From: WS-2 sp036507005
GTDB lineage: Bacteria > Eisenbacteria > RBG-16-71-46
Reading direction: 5' to 3'
Length of the DNA: 64,000 nucleotides
Assembly (NCBI GenBank): GCA_036507005.1
Contig: DASXQT010000014.1
Span: 4,192 to 68,191, forward strand
A program made the translations under genes and the position numbers. This document shows positions 53,129 to 60,822 of this stretch, piece after piece; position 1 is the stretch's first letter, and every line of letters starts with the position of its first letter. The notes beneath the pieces are model-generated. The model ran no database searches, was not told the DNA's origin, and was given only the letters and a program-made list of their open reading frames with translations.

Positions 53129-53857
53129 ATGACCTTGCGCGTATCGTCCCAACCCCGCCGCGCCCGTTCCCTTCCGTACGCGATCGCCGTGGCAATCCTC
53201 GTGGCGCCACACACGCCCGCGCGGGCTGCCGACTCCCACCCCACGGCTCAGCTCGGCGGCCTGTGGAACCTCGACCTCAAGGAGAGCGAGACGCTGCAGC
53301 AGAAGATGGAAGAGATGAGGCGCTCGGGCGGGGGTTGGCGTGGAGGCGGCGGACGCTGGGGCGGCGCCGGGGGTGGGCCGCCGCTGGGTGGTGGCAGCGG
53401 TGGGTATGGCGGCCGCGGAGGGCACCGCTCCGAGGGCGACGGATCCGAAGAGGGCCGCGGCCCGCGCAATCCCGAGATGCGCGACCTCGCCCAGCCGCCG
53501 ATGTCGCTCATGATCGAGCCCGGCGACAGCACGTTCATCCTGAGCGAGCGAGGGCGCACGCTCCAGGTGCTGGTGCTCGGTGATCTCGCTGCGGCGGCCT
53601 CGATCCAGCCGGATGCACCTCACGCACAGGCCCGATGGAACGGCGACCACCTCACTACGGAGCGCACCGGGGCCCGCGGTGGCAAGATCACGCAGGAGTT
53701 CGAGCTCGACGACAAGGGCCAGAAGCTCACCATCCACACCCGCGTCGAGGGACGCAGCGGCCGGCCGCCGCTCGAGCTCAAGCGCGTCTACCGGCGCTCC
53801 ACGGGGGAGGAGCAGGCGCCGGCGGCTCCGGTGGCCCCGTCGGACTCGGCCAAGTAA
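53129..53857 (+). CDS. Secreted Gly-rich hypothetical protein
   Basis: 242 residues. Signal peptide near 10-32 (SLPYAIAVAILVAPHTPARA), LGGLWNLDLKESETLQQKME, a long Gly/Arg-rich linker (residues ~65-115), then a beta-rich half (MSLMIEPGDSTFILSERGRT, ITQEFELDDKGQKLTIHTRV, LELKRVYRR). The opening and the final strands resemble lipocalin-like domains that report ligand-dependent stability, but no family is assigned. GGAGG 6 nt before ATG. It marks the left border of the accessory region. Confidence 0.7.
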   Translation: MTLRVSSQPRRARSLPYAIAVAILVAPHTPARAADSHPTAQLGGLWNLDLKESETLQQKMEEMRRSGGGWRGGGGRWGGAGGGPPLGGGSGGYGGRGGHRSEGDGSEEGRGPRNPEMRDLAQPPMSLMIEPGDSTFILSERGRTLQVLVLGDLAAAASIQPDAPHAQARWNGDHLTTERTGARGGKITQEFELDDKGQKLTIHTRVEGRSGRPPLELKRVYRRSTGEEQAPAAPVAPSDSAK

Positions 53858-54198
53858 CACATCGGTTGCAGGAGAGGCCGCACTCGTTGTCGGCCATGAT
53901 GCCGGGGCCGCTGCCGTCCCCAACCCGTATTGCCTCGCTACTCGCGCGGATTCAAGACCCCGGGCGACCCAAGGGACCAAGTCATTCTCAGGGCCTCGGG
54001 CACGATCCTCCACGGATTGTGCCTCTTGGCGGACGAGATCGGGTTGCCGCCTGCCAGCAAGGGGCCTGTGTCCAGGCTGGGGAGTCCGGTCGGCATATCC
54101 GACCGGCGCCTCGTGAACGCTGTCGCTCGAGGCCGCCGGTCGCCGCAGGGCCGAGTCTACCACCGGGGAGGTTTCCGAGGTGGGCCGAGAACGGCCCG
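53858..54198. other. Non-coding or degenerate stretch
   Basis: About 340 nt of lower GC than the core with only poor open frames; a plausible-looking frame from 53930 has no recognisable domain and runs into the repeat at 54199. Probably eroded accessory DNA. Confidence 0.4.
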
Positions 54199-54266
54199 CC
54201 ACGGCCTCCTCGTTGCGCCTGGGAGCGCTCTGGCGAGCGTTCCCGGCTTCTCGTTCGGCCGGGCGG
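54199..54266 (+). repeat. 68-bp direct repeat, copy A
   Basis: 67 of 68 bases match 55160-55227. The unit is an imperfect palindrome: outer CCGCC/GGCGG-type ends, GGCC/GGCC, and an inner stem GGGAGCGCT / AGCGTTCCC with a 6-nt loop. Copy A ends 19 nt before the gene at 54286. Confidence 0.85.
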
Positions 54267-54285
54267 TACGCAGTACTCTCCCGGG

Positions 54286-55152
54286 ATGCTGCTCGCCGCC
54301 CCGGATTCGGCGCTCTTCGACGTTGCATCACGGATTTCAACTCCGCTGGCGCTTGCTGGACTCATCGCGGCGGTGCTGTTTCTTCTCATCCGGCAACTGC
54401 TGCGTTTGAACATCTTCCGTACGCTCACTGTTCCTGCGACTCTCGAGCTGCTCAGGCTGATCGTTAAGAGCCTTTTTCAGCTAGCCGTTGTTGCCATGAT
54501 CCTAGGATTCGTCGGGTTCATCTACGTCGAGTCCGTGCGGGCCGGTCTTATCAGATCAGGATCGACCAGCCCGTCTCCGGTGGATTCGGCAGGCCCCCGA
54601 GGCCCCATAGGTACGAACAAGTCCGTCGCAGAGGCGGAGCCTGCTGGTGGCTCGGGCACGCCGACGTCGGGTTCTTACCCTGGCTCCGGACCTTCTGAAA
54701 CGGGTGATCAGGGGTACCGCCCGGCCGGGCCTGTGATCCGTGACACCACAGCGGGCGATGTCATCATGACACTCGAGCTGGCCGACAATGACACCAGTTG
54801 GAACGAGGGCTTCAACCAACTCTTCAAAGGGCGTTGGGTGGGTTCCTCCGGCTGGGAAGCGATCGTGGCGCACCCACCGTTGATGGCCGATTCCGGCAAG
54901 ACATGGGCATGGGTCGCACTCCTAGAGGAAGCAACCGCGATCCCGTACTGGAGGATCAGTAGACACTGGGGGCCAGAGCTCCGCGCGGGTATCGGAATCC
55001 GTGCCCGCGCGGACCTTAGCTACCTGCGTCCGGGCGATACCGTCATCGTGGGTGGCCAGCTTGTGGACTACTGGAAAGGGCCGGGGCCCCCAGACTACAG
55101 GTACCCATACGGAATCGTGCTCGAACGCGTCCAGATCATCCGGGGTCCATAA
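54286..55152 (+). CDS. Two-TM orphan protein flanked by 68-bp repeats
   Basis: 288 residues. Two membrane helices (PLALAGLIAAVLFLLIRQLL, LVKSLFQ then LAVVAMILGFVGFIYVES), a Pro/Ser/Gly linker (~90-145) and a C-terminal soluble domain (TLELADNDTSWNEGFNQLFK, WAWVALLEEATAIPYWRIS, LRPGDTVIVGGQLVDYW). No homology recognised. GC clearly lower than core genes. Start ATG 54286 lies 19 nt after repeat A and the stop 7 nt before repeat B, cassette-like packaging. Confidence 0.65.
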   Translation: MLLAAPDSALFDVASRISTPLALAGLIAAVLFLLIRQLLRLNIFRTLTVPATLELLRLIVKSLFQLAVVAMILGFVGFIYVESVRAGLIRSGSTSPSPVDSAGPRGPIGTNKSVAEAEPAGGSGTPTSGSYPGSGPSETGDQGYRPAGPVIRDTTAGDVIMTLELADNDTSWNEGFNQLFKGRWVGSSGWEAIVAHPPLMADSGKTWAWVALLEEATAIPYWRISRHWGPELRAGIGIRARADLSYLRPGDTVIVGGQLVDYWKGPGPPDYRYPYGIVLERVQIIRGP

Positions 55153-55159
55153 ACGCCGC

Positions 55160-55227
55160 CCACGGCCTCCTCGTCGCGCCTGGGAGCGCTCTGGCGAGCG
55201 TTCCCGGCTTCTCGTTCGGCCGGGCGG
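55160..55227 (+). repeat. 68-bp direct repeat, copy B
   Basis: Second copy, immediately 3' of the orphan gene. Further hairpins follow (GGCCCGGC/GCCGGGCC near 55242-55260; CTCTCGC/GCGAGAG near 55265-55288) before the terminator at 55307. Confidence 0.85.
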
Positions 55228-55306
55228 GATCCGTTTCTTGGCGGCCCGGCCTTGCCGGGCCACCCTCTCTCGCTCCCCCTCGGCGAGAGCTCGGGGTCAC
55301 TACCCT

Positions 55307-55344
55307 CACCCAGGGCGAAACGGGCTGCGTTGGGTGTTTTTTTT
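55307..55344 (+). terminator. Intrinsic terminator with T8
   Basis: CACCCA (55307-55312) pairs with TGGGTG (55331-55336), directly followed by eight T (55337-55344). The DNA from here to 55527 shows no gene. Confidence 0.65.
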
Positions 55345-55527
55345 CCGACGGCGGTTGGGCCTCGCCGCCGCAGGGCTGGGAATTGTGACGGGGCCGCCTC
55401 GGCTGTCAAGGCCGCTCCGCTCTCTTGACGCGCCTCGGTCGGCTCCTGAACGCCAGCCCCGCTGGGCGGCTCTGCCACCGACCGCCCGGCGCCTAATCAA
55501 CTTCGGGTGGCCGGAAAGGATGAGGCG

Positions 55528-55746
55528 ATGGACCTCAACAAGGTCACCCTCATCGGGAACATGGTCCGCGAGCCGGAGTCGAGCTCGCTGCGATCGGGCC
55601 AGCGCGTGACGCGCTTCACGCTGGCGACGAACTACGCCTGGCAGGACGCCAGGACGAAGACGAAACGGGAAGCGGTCGACTTCCACGACGTCATCGCGTG
55701 GGGGAAGCTGGGCGACATCGTCCAGCAGTACCTCAAGAAAGGTAGG
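55528..55746 (+). pseudogene. ssb: Truncated single-stranded DNA-binding protein gene
   Basis: MDLNKVTLIGNMVREPES, FTLATNYAW and REAVDFHDVIAWGKLGDIVQ QYLKKG form the first ~72 residues of the SSB OB fold. Homology stops at KKG, where the 49-bp repeat begins (55743). The frame continues as unrelated residues. The rest of the OB fold (the KVYVEG strand onward) and the acidic tail are missing, so no functional SSB is made. Probably a phage or plasmid-type ssb cut by insertion of the downstream module. AAAGGA ribosome site is retained. Confidence 0.75.
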
Positions 55747-55791
55747 GTGCAGGCATCGTCCCTCTGGCCTTCTGCCCGTCGTGGTGGCGGA
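55743..55791 (+). repeat. 49-bp direct repeat, copy 1
   Basis: Starts TAGGGTGCAGGC; matches 59089-59137 at 46 of 49 bases. The two copies bracket the restriction-modification module. Confidence 0.8.
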
Positions 55792-55808
55792 ACCTCGAGG
55801 GGGAAGGT

Positions 55809-55892
55809 CTCGGACCGCCAAGGGGTCGAGCAGCGATGTTCGACCCCGTTTTCTCTTACCGGGGCCTCTCCGCGTGGGGGTTCGGACCGCCA
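55809..55892 (+). repeat. Dispersed TCGGACCGCCA elements (two of four copies)
   Basis: [C/T]TCGGACCGCCA occurs at 55809-55820 and 55881-55892, and again at 59029-59040 and 60242-60253, always on the + strand and each preceded by a G-run. The first and last copies lead straight into terminator hairpins. Confidence 0.7.
55822..55854 (+). terminator. Intrinsic terminator
   Basis: GGGGTCGA (55822-55829) pairs with TCGACCCC (55840-55847), 10-nt loop, then GTTTTCT. A near copy lies at 60255-60288. Confidence 0.65.
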
Positions 55893-55958
55893 AGACTGGA
55901 CACCGCGTGCGATGACGACTATGGTAGGCGCGCTACGGGTGCCTTCCACGGAGGGGGA

Positions 55959-57911
55959 GTGGCAAGGATCGAGGCGACGATAAACGGCACGGCCCAGATG
56001 GAGCTGGAGCCCCTGGTGCGCGGCTCAGGCAACCTCTCCGAGGCGTTCCGGCGGCTGTACTACCAGCTCTACACGAACAGCAAGGCGAGCCGGGCAGAGC
56101 GAATTCTGGAAGAGCTCTCGCTGCTGCTGCTGCTGAAGCTGGCGACGGAACACAACGGCGGCCGCCAGGTCGTGAGTCGGTTTCTCGACGGTGAAGGGCA
56201 GGCGAACGCCCTGCTTCTGCCGGTTCTCCGCCGCGCGTACCCGCGCCTGATCGACGGGCAGCAGCGCTTCGGGCTGGGGGACGAAGCGCTCAGGGGCGCA
56301 CTCCGCGAGATCGACGCGGTTTCCCTTTCAAGTGCCTCCGCGCACGTTCTTGGTGATGCGTTCCAGGCGCTCATCGGGCCGCGGCTGCGGGGAGACAAGG
56401 GGCAGTTCTTCACGCCGCGGTCTGTCGTGAAGGCGATGGTCGAGATCGCGGATCCGAAGCCGAGTGAAGCGGTGCTCGACCCGGCGTGCGGCACTGGGGG
56501 ATTCCTGCTGGAAGCGCACGTCTACCAAGCGCGCCATGGACAACCAACGGGCGCCCTCGTGGGCTCAGACAAGGATCACGACCTATATCGGCTGTGCTCC
56601 GCGCTCCTGCAGATTGCGACGAAGGGGCGGGCCGAGCTCTTCAACTTCAACTCGTTGGAGGCCGCGAGCTGGAGGTCGGTCGGCCCCAGCGAGGGATTCG
56701 ACGTCGTTTTGACCAATCCGCCTTTCGGAGCGCGGATCGGGGTGAGAGACCCGGCGCTCTTGAAGGAGTTCGCCCTCGGACACCAGTGGATCGAGGGCGG
56801 CGGAGGCGAATGGCTGGAGTCACCCGCCGTGCTTGCAGCACAGTCGCCTCAAGTCTTGTTTCTGGAGCTATGCGTGCGCCGACTCGCGCCTGGTGGGCGC
56901 CTTGGGATCGTGCTGCCCGAGGGCATTTTCGGGAACAGGTCGGATGGGTACATTTGGGAGTGGGTCCGCTCACAGGGCCGAGTCTTCGCCTTGCTGGACT
57001 GCCCGCGCACGACGTTTCAGCCGGGCACTGACACCAAGACCAACGTCCTCTTCTTCAAGAAGGCAAGCTCAAGCACTCGCCGGCGCCCTGCCGTGGATCC
57101 GGTCAAGATCGCGGTCGCGTTGAACTGTGGCCACGATCGGCGCGGGCGCACGCATCTGCCGAACGGGAAGGCGTACCCGGACGACTTCAAGGAGATCGCG
57201 AAATCCTATCTGGTGTCGAGCGAAGGCAGGTGGCGAAGCGTTTCCCTCGGCAGGGGCGCCTACATGGTGCCCCGCTACTACGCAGAAGAGCGCCCGCAGA
57301 CGCCCTTTGAGGCGATGCTCACCAGCGCCGCGGCGACTGCAACGCTGCGCGAGCTGGTGCAGAGCGGGGCGCTCGATGTCCGCAAGGGACACGAGGTCGG
57401 GTCGGAGGCATACGGCACCGGAAGCGTTCCGTTCGTCCGGACCTCCGACCTCACGAATCTCGAGATCTCGACGGATCCGACGAAGTCAGTTGCCGAGGAC
57501 GTCTACGCGGAATACGCGAAGCAGCAGCGCCTGACGCCGGGCGACATTCTGGTGGTGGTGGACGGCCGCTACCGCATCGGGGCGACGGCCATGCTGACGC
57601 CGGCCAACTACCGCTGTGTCGTCCAGAGCCACCTCCGGATCATCAGCGTGCGGAAGCCCGAAGTGCTGGACCCCTACGAGCTGCTGTTCGCCCTCAATCT
57701 GCCATCGGTTCGGCTGCGGATTCGCGACCTGGTGTTTGTGCAGTCAACGCTTGGGACCTTGGGCAAGCGGCTATTTGAGCTGCGGGTGCCCTTGCTCCAC
57801 GGAGACGGGCCCTGGCGCAAACGGATCGAGCGGTTCCGGACCGTGCTGCGGGAACGCGATCGGCTTCTGGCCGAGCTGCAGGCCACGGCCGGCGCCGAGT
57901 ACGAGCTTTGA
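55959..57911 (+). CDS. N6-adenine DNA methyltransferase with specificity domain (M.S-like)
   Basis: 650 residues. HsdM-like N-terminal helices (LSEAFRRLYYQLYTNSKASR), GDKGQFFTPRSVVKAMVEIA, SAM motif DPACGTGGFLLEAH, catalytic NPPFGARIG, all in gamma-class order. The C-terminal ~220 residues look like a type I S / type IIG recognition domain (GSVPFVRTSDLTNLEIS, GDILVVVDGRYRIG, RCVVQSHLRI, ending in a helical spacer). Methylation and recognition are thus in one chain. GTG 55959 follows GGAGG; ATG 55998 is alternative. Converges with the HNH gene, 2 nt between stops. Confidence 0.88.
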   Translation: MARIEATINGTAQMELEPLVRGSGNLSEAFRRLYYQLYTNSKASRAERILEELSLLLLLKLATEHNGGRQVVSRFLDGEGQANALLLPVLRRAYPRLIDGQQRFGLGDEALRGALREIDAVSLSSASAHVLGDAFQALIGPRLRGDKGQFFTPRSVVKAMVEIADPKPSEAVLDPACGTGGFLLEAHVYQARHGQPTGALVGSDKDHDLYRLCSALLQIATKGRAELFNFNSLEAASWRSVGPSEGFDVVLTNPPFGARIGVRDPALLKEFALGHQWIEGGGGEWLESPAVLAAQSPQVLFLELCVRRLAPGGRLGIVLPEGIFGNRSDGYIWEWVRSQGRVFALLDCPRTTFQPGTDTKTNVLFFKKASSSTRRRPAVDPVKIAVALNCGHDRRGRTHLPNGKAYPDDFKEIAKSYLVSSEGRWRSVSLGRGAYMVPRYYAEERPQTPFEAMLTSAAATATLRELVQSGALDVRKGHEVGSEAYGTGSVPFVRTSDLTNLEISTDPTKSVAEDVYAEYAKQQRLTPGDILVVVDGRYRIGATAMLTPANYRCVVQSHLRIISVRKPEVLDPYELLFALNLPSVRLRIRDLVFVQSTLGTLGKRLFELRVPLLHGDGPWRKRIERFRTVLRERDRLLAELQATAGAEYEL

Positions 57912-57913
57912 AC

Positions 57914-58606
57914 CTAGCGGAAGGCCCCCGGCCGAGCGCGGCGGAGGATCTGCTCGACCCAGTCGTAGAACTCGTCGAGCGTCTTCGGTCCTTGAGCGAT
58001 GTTGCAGGCCCGGTGGGCGAAGCCGACGTTGTCCGGCGTGTGGAGGCGCGGGTTGCTGTGCGAGCTCTCGATCTCGGCTTTGCCGCGACGGGCTTCGGCA
58101 AACAGACGGAAATCGAGCTGTTCTCGGCACACGAGGCAGACAGTCGAGCCAGGCTCGATCGCCCCCAGCACGGCCTCAAGGTAGCGTCGGATGGGCTCGG
58201 GTGGCTCCGGCGCGTTCCGCATGCCATAGACCAGGGCCGTGAGCTTCGCTGCGACGGCCATGCAGGCGTCGTAGTCGGCGGCTTTTTCGCGGAGTTTGGC
58301 CACGACCTGGGGCTTCAGCTTGGCCATGTTGATGCCGAGGCCGAGCAGCTGTTCGTCGGAGAGCAGCATCACCCAGCGGAGGATTCGGTTCGGGCCCGCG
58401 TCCTCGCTCTTCCAGGACGCGCCAGTGGTCATGATGGAGTCCCGGATGATCTTGTCGGCGACCTTAGGAGCAACGTCGGCGAGGTGGGCGAGGTACGGGA
58501 ACTCCTGGCAGCTACCGCCGTGGCCGCGTTCGAGGAAGCAGCGGCGGGTGACGGAAGAGTACTTCGAGCGTGAGCGAATCGCCTTGCCGCAATAAGCCAA
58601 GGGCAC
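57914..58606 (-). CDS. HNH endonuclease, probable type II restriction enzyme
   Basis: 230 residues. Helical N-terminal part, then a zinc/HNH module near 150-215: CLVCREQLDF, EIESSHSNPRLHTPDNVGFA and HRACNIAQG (two Cys pairs framing His-Asn residues of the beta-beta-alpha-metal fold). The partner methyltransferase is convergent and the controller gene lies 2 nt upstream on the same strand, the usual C-R arrangement of type II systems. Target sequence unknown. Lacks motor domains, so not type I. Confidence 0.78.
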   Translation of the reverse strand: MPLAYCGKAIRSRSKYSSVTRRCFLERGHGGSCQEFPYLAHLADVAPKVADKIIRDSIMTTGASWKSEDAGPNRILRWVMLLSDEQLLGLGINMAKLKPQVVAKLREKAADYDACMAVAAKLTALVYGMRNAPEPPEPIRRYLEAVLGAIEPGSTVCLVCREQLDFRLFAEARRGKAEIESSHSNPRLHTPDNVGFAHRACNIAQGPKTLDEFYDWVEQILRRARPGAFR

Positions 58607-58608
58607 GG

Positions 58609-58857
58609 CTACCGTCTGGCCTCGTGCAGTCGCTCGGCCTCGGCCAGGAGCTTTGAGCCGGTGGTCCCGAGGGCCTTCGCGAAGGCGAAAATGTTCAACA
58701 GAGTGACGTTGCGTTCACCCCGCTCGACACTGCCGATGTATGTGCGATGGAGCCCCGCGAGCTCGGCCAGGGTCTCTTGGGAGAGCCCAAGCCGTGTCCT
58801 GCGCGCTCGGATCGCCAGGCCAAGAGCCTGGGGTTCGGTAAGCTCGGGGCGCGGCAC
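58609..58857 (-). CDS. XRE-family controller (C) protein of the R-M system
   Basis: 82 residues, single HTH: LGLAIRARRTRLGLSQETLA, ELAGLHRTYIGSVERGERNV, TLLNIFAFAKALG. Size and sequence match restriction controller proteins, which activate their own and the endonuclease gene and delay restriction on entry. Two GACTCTGnGT boxes lie 24-48 nt upstream. The stop is 2 nt before the HNH start. Confidence 0.87.
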   Translation of the reverse strand: MPRPELTEPQALGLAIRARRTRLGLSQETLAELAGLHRTYIGSVERGERNVTLLNIFAFAKALGTTGSKLLAEAERLHEARR

Positions 58858-58880
58858 GGCGCGGATTCGAGCACTGTGAC

Positions 58881-58905
58881 GACTCTGCGTCTACAGACTC
58901 TGAGT
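58881..58905 (-). promoter_or_regulatory. Tandem C-boxes upstream of the controller gene
   Basis: On the + strand GACTCTGCGT (58881-58890) and GACTCTGAGT (58896-58905), period 15 bp; the second contains the palindrome ACTC-T-GAGT. This matches the two-site operators used by C proteins for activation and then self-repression. Confidence 0.6.
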
Positions 58906-59028
58906 AGCGCCGGCTCGAGCGCGAGCTGGGCCACCGGTTTGGTGTCGCACGCCTTTCCGGGCCTGCGGGGGATCCCCGCGGCACGATCTACACCCTCCCG
59001 GGGCCTCCCCGCATGCGAGGGGCAAGGC

Positions 59029-59137
59029 CTCGGACCGCCACGAGAAGCGAAAGACAGGCGCGGGTATTGACGAATGCCCGGGGGTTGCTAGGGTGCAGGC
59101 GTCGTCCCTCTGGCCTTCTGTCCGTCATGGTGGCGGA
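59029..59137 (+). repeat. Repeat cluster: TCGGACCGCCA element and 49-bp repeat copy 2
   Basis: The element at 59029-59040 follows a CCCCGC/GCGAGGGG hairpin. The 49-bp repeat copy lies at 59089-59137. From 59138 to 59317 there is only a short frame (from ATG 59160, MSYYVRELTVRRYRGKPP) that changes frame midway and is not called as a gene. Confidence 0.7.
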
Positions 59138-59326
59138 CAGGATCACCCGGAGGGAATTGATGAGCTACTACGTCCGCGAGCTCACGGTCAGGAGGTACCG
59201 CGGCAAGCCGCCGGCGCCGACCTTCGCAGCGTCCAGGCCACGATCAAGCACGTCCAGAATGGCGGCAACATCGACGACACGCCGTACATTCTGTGGGGAC
59301 GCAAGCCCCCGCGTTAGCGCCTTCGC

Positions 59327-59350
59327 CCCGACTCGAGCCGGGGTTTTTTC
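59327..59350 (+). terminator. Intrinsic terminator with T6
   Basis: CCCCG (59327-59331) pairs with CGGGG (59340-59344), followed by six T. Nothing else recognisable up to the gene at 59476. Confidence 0.55.
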
Positions 59351-59475
59351 GCCGGCCGCATTCCTGTGCACAGGGCCCGCCCCTCGAGAGAATCCGCCGG
59401 CCAAGATGCCGTTCTTGCTCCCGCCCGGCCCGATGTTACGGTGGTGGCCCTGAAAGGAGATCCCACGGAGATCGT

Positions 59476-60099
59476 ATGCCTACCACCCAAACCGCTCCCG
59501 CTTCGTCTCTCACAAGGCAGGTCCTCCGGCTTCACATGGCTGGCCAATGGTGGGCCGAGGATATGGTTTCGGCTCTCACCGCGGTGTCGGGCATCTACGG
59601 CGTCGCGCTCTTGCCAGGCGCTGCGGAGGAGGTGTTTCTCCGCAGGATAGCGGTGCACCCCCCATCACGATTTTCTCTTGACGAAGGTGACGTCGTCGGG
59701 AGGGCGGTCCACGGCGCTGCCATCAGTTTTGCTCTCCAGGAGCCTCGCATAGATAAGCTCGAGCTTCTGCGGGTGAGCTACTCATCGCCTGGATTTGCTG
59801 ACGTCGTGGGGCTGGGTACGGCCGTCGAGCACGTGAAAGATTTTGTGCTCAGGTTGATCGAGCTGCGGCAGTCCAGGGAGTCTCGGGACCAGGACTTGAT
59901 CCAGAAACGATTTGAGAACATGCATCGTTTGCTGGACTTGCTGGACCGAACAAAGGCAGACCCATTTCACCGGACGCTGGTCCTCAGCTTCCTTTCTGAT
60001 CAGGAAGCCCCTTTGTTCAGGCTCGTCTCTCACGGCCTGATCACAAAAGTCTCGGTCATCGATTTGCCTGACGGACCGAGTCACGCAGCCGAGGCTTAG
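59476..60099 (+). CDS. Hypothetical protein next to the TIR pair
   Basis: 207 residues, soluble, mixed alpha/beta. An SLTRQVLRLHMAGQWWAEDM helix, AVSGIYGVALLPGAAEEVFL, a strand-rich centre (KLELLRVSYSSPGFADVVGL), a charged helix (FVLRLIELRQSRESRDQDL, continuing IQKRFENMHRLLDLL) and C-terminal VSHGLITKVSVIDLPDG. No family recognised. The arrangement (sensor-like part plus long helix) is seen in proteins of unknown role in defence islands. GGAG 5 nt before ATG. Convergent with the TIR gene, shared terminator between them. Confidence 0.6.
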   Translation: MPTTQTAPASSLTRQVLRLHMAGQWWAEDMVSALTAVSGIYGVALLPGAAEEVFLRRIAVHPPSRFSLDEGDVVGRAVHGAAISFALQEPRIDKLELLRVSYSSPGFADVVGLGTAVEHVKDFVLRLIELRQSRESRDQDLIQKRFENMHRLLDLLDRTKADPFHRTLVLSFLSDQEAPLFRLVSHGLITKVSVIDLPDGPSHAAEA

Positions 60100-60254
60100 G
60101 CAACAATCCACAGGAACGGGCGTTGACGGGTACCACCAGGAGCGTAGAGTTCCGTTCACCGGAGCCATACCCGCCTGAGGGAAGAGCCGTAGCCAATCGG
60201 CGCCTCTGAGACGCCATCGGATAACCTCGAGGGGGGGAGGCCTCGGACCGCCAA

Positions 60255-60288
60255 GGGGTCGGACGAATCTGTTCGACCCCGTTTTTCT
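60255..60288 (+). terminator. Intrinsic terminator, near copy of that at 55822
   Basis: GGGGTCG (60255-60261) pairs with CGACCCC (60274-60280), then G and five T. The TCGGACCGCCA element (60242-60253) immediately precedes it, as at 55809. Confidence 0.65.
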
Positions 60289-60327
60289 GGGCGGGCCGTA
60301 GGCGCGCGGGCGGTTGTTCTGCGTTGC

Positions 60328-60810
60328 CTAGCAGACTGTGGTCCTCTTCATCTTCTCCCGGGAGTTGTTGATCTTGGCCTTGTCGGCGTTGTAAGCCTCG
60401 TCGATCATTGACTTGAGTGACGCTGCGGTCGACGGGTACTTATACCACTTCGCGTATCCCGAGGTTCTGTTGTCCAAGAGACGCTTGGGGACGCAGGCCT
60501 GGTCGTCCTTCAGGTCCGGGCGCGAGATCCCAACCAAACCGTGCTCGACATGCAGCGTGTAGCGGATTTCCCAGTCGACGAACTTCCGACAGCCCGTCTG
60601 TTTTCCGATCATCACGATTGTGACGCTGGTGCCGTCGACTGCGTCCCGGCAGACCTGGTTGAGGTACTCCGCGTCCTCGCTGTCGGCCGCGTCGCTCAGC
60701 GACGAGTCGGTGAAGACCTCGTAGTCCTCGCTGAACTTCTCAATGAACTCGTCCACTACTTGCTGATCGCCTTTGTGGTGGTAGCTGATGAACACCCGCC
60801 GCTTCGCCAT
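60328..60810 (-). CDS. ThsB/MTH538-type TIR domain protein
   Basis: 160 residues: a single TIR-like domain. KRRVFISYHHKGDQQVVDEF is strand A and first helix, VFTDSSLSDAADSEDAEYLN the second block, TSVTIVMIGKQTGCRKFVDW EI the core strand and Glu81, LVGISRPDL, and RTSGYAKWYKYPSTAASLKS at the end. This is the PF08937 (ThsB) branch; ThsB in Thoeris makes a cyclic ADP-ribose signal on infection. No ThsA (SIR2/SLOG or macro-TM) is present; the upstream partner is a small membrane protein 12 nt away. Confidence 0.88.
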   Translation of the reverse strand: MAKRRVFISYHHKGDQQVVDEFIEKFSEDYEVFTDSSLSDAADSEDAEYLNQVCRDAVDGTSVTIVMIGKQTGCRKFVDWEIRYTLHVEHGLVGISRPDLKDDQACVPKRLLDNRTSGYAKWYKYPSTAASLKSMIDEAYNADKAKINNSREKMKRTTVC

Positions 60811-60822
60811 TCTGAGGTTTCC

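Noticed and set aside
53930..54409. Open frame upstream of and overlapping the orphan membrane gene
   Set aside because: It runs through repeat A and over the start of the better-supported gene in another frame; no recognisable domain.
54199..55227. Integron cassette with true attC sites
   Set aside because: Core GTTRRRY and inverse-core RYYYAAC sequences are not at the repeat ends and no integron integrase is in the window; kept only as an analogy.
59160..59453. Small gene MSYYVRELTVRRYRG..., possibly a RadC-like fragment
   Set aside because: Reading frame changes near 59220, composition decays afterwards and no conserved motif (HxH or S-D) of RadC is visible.
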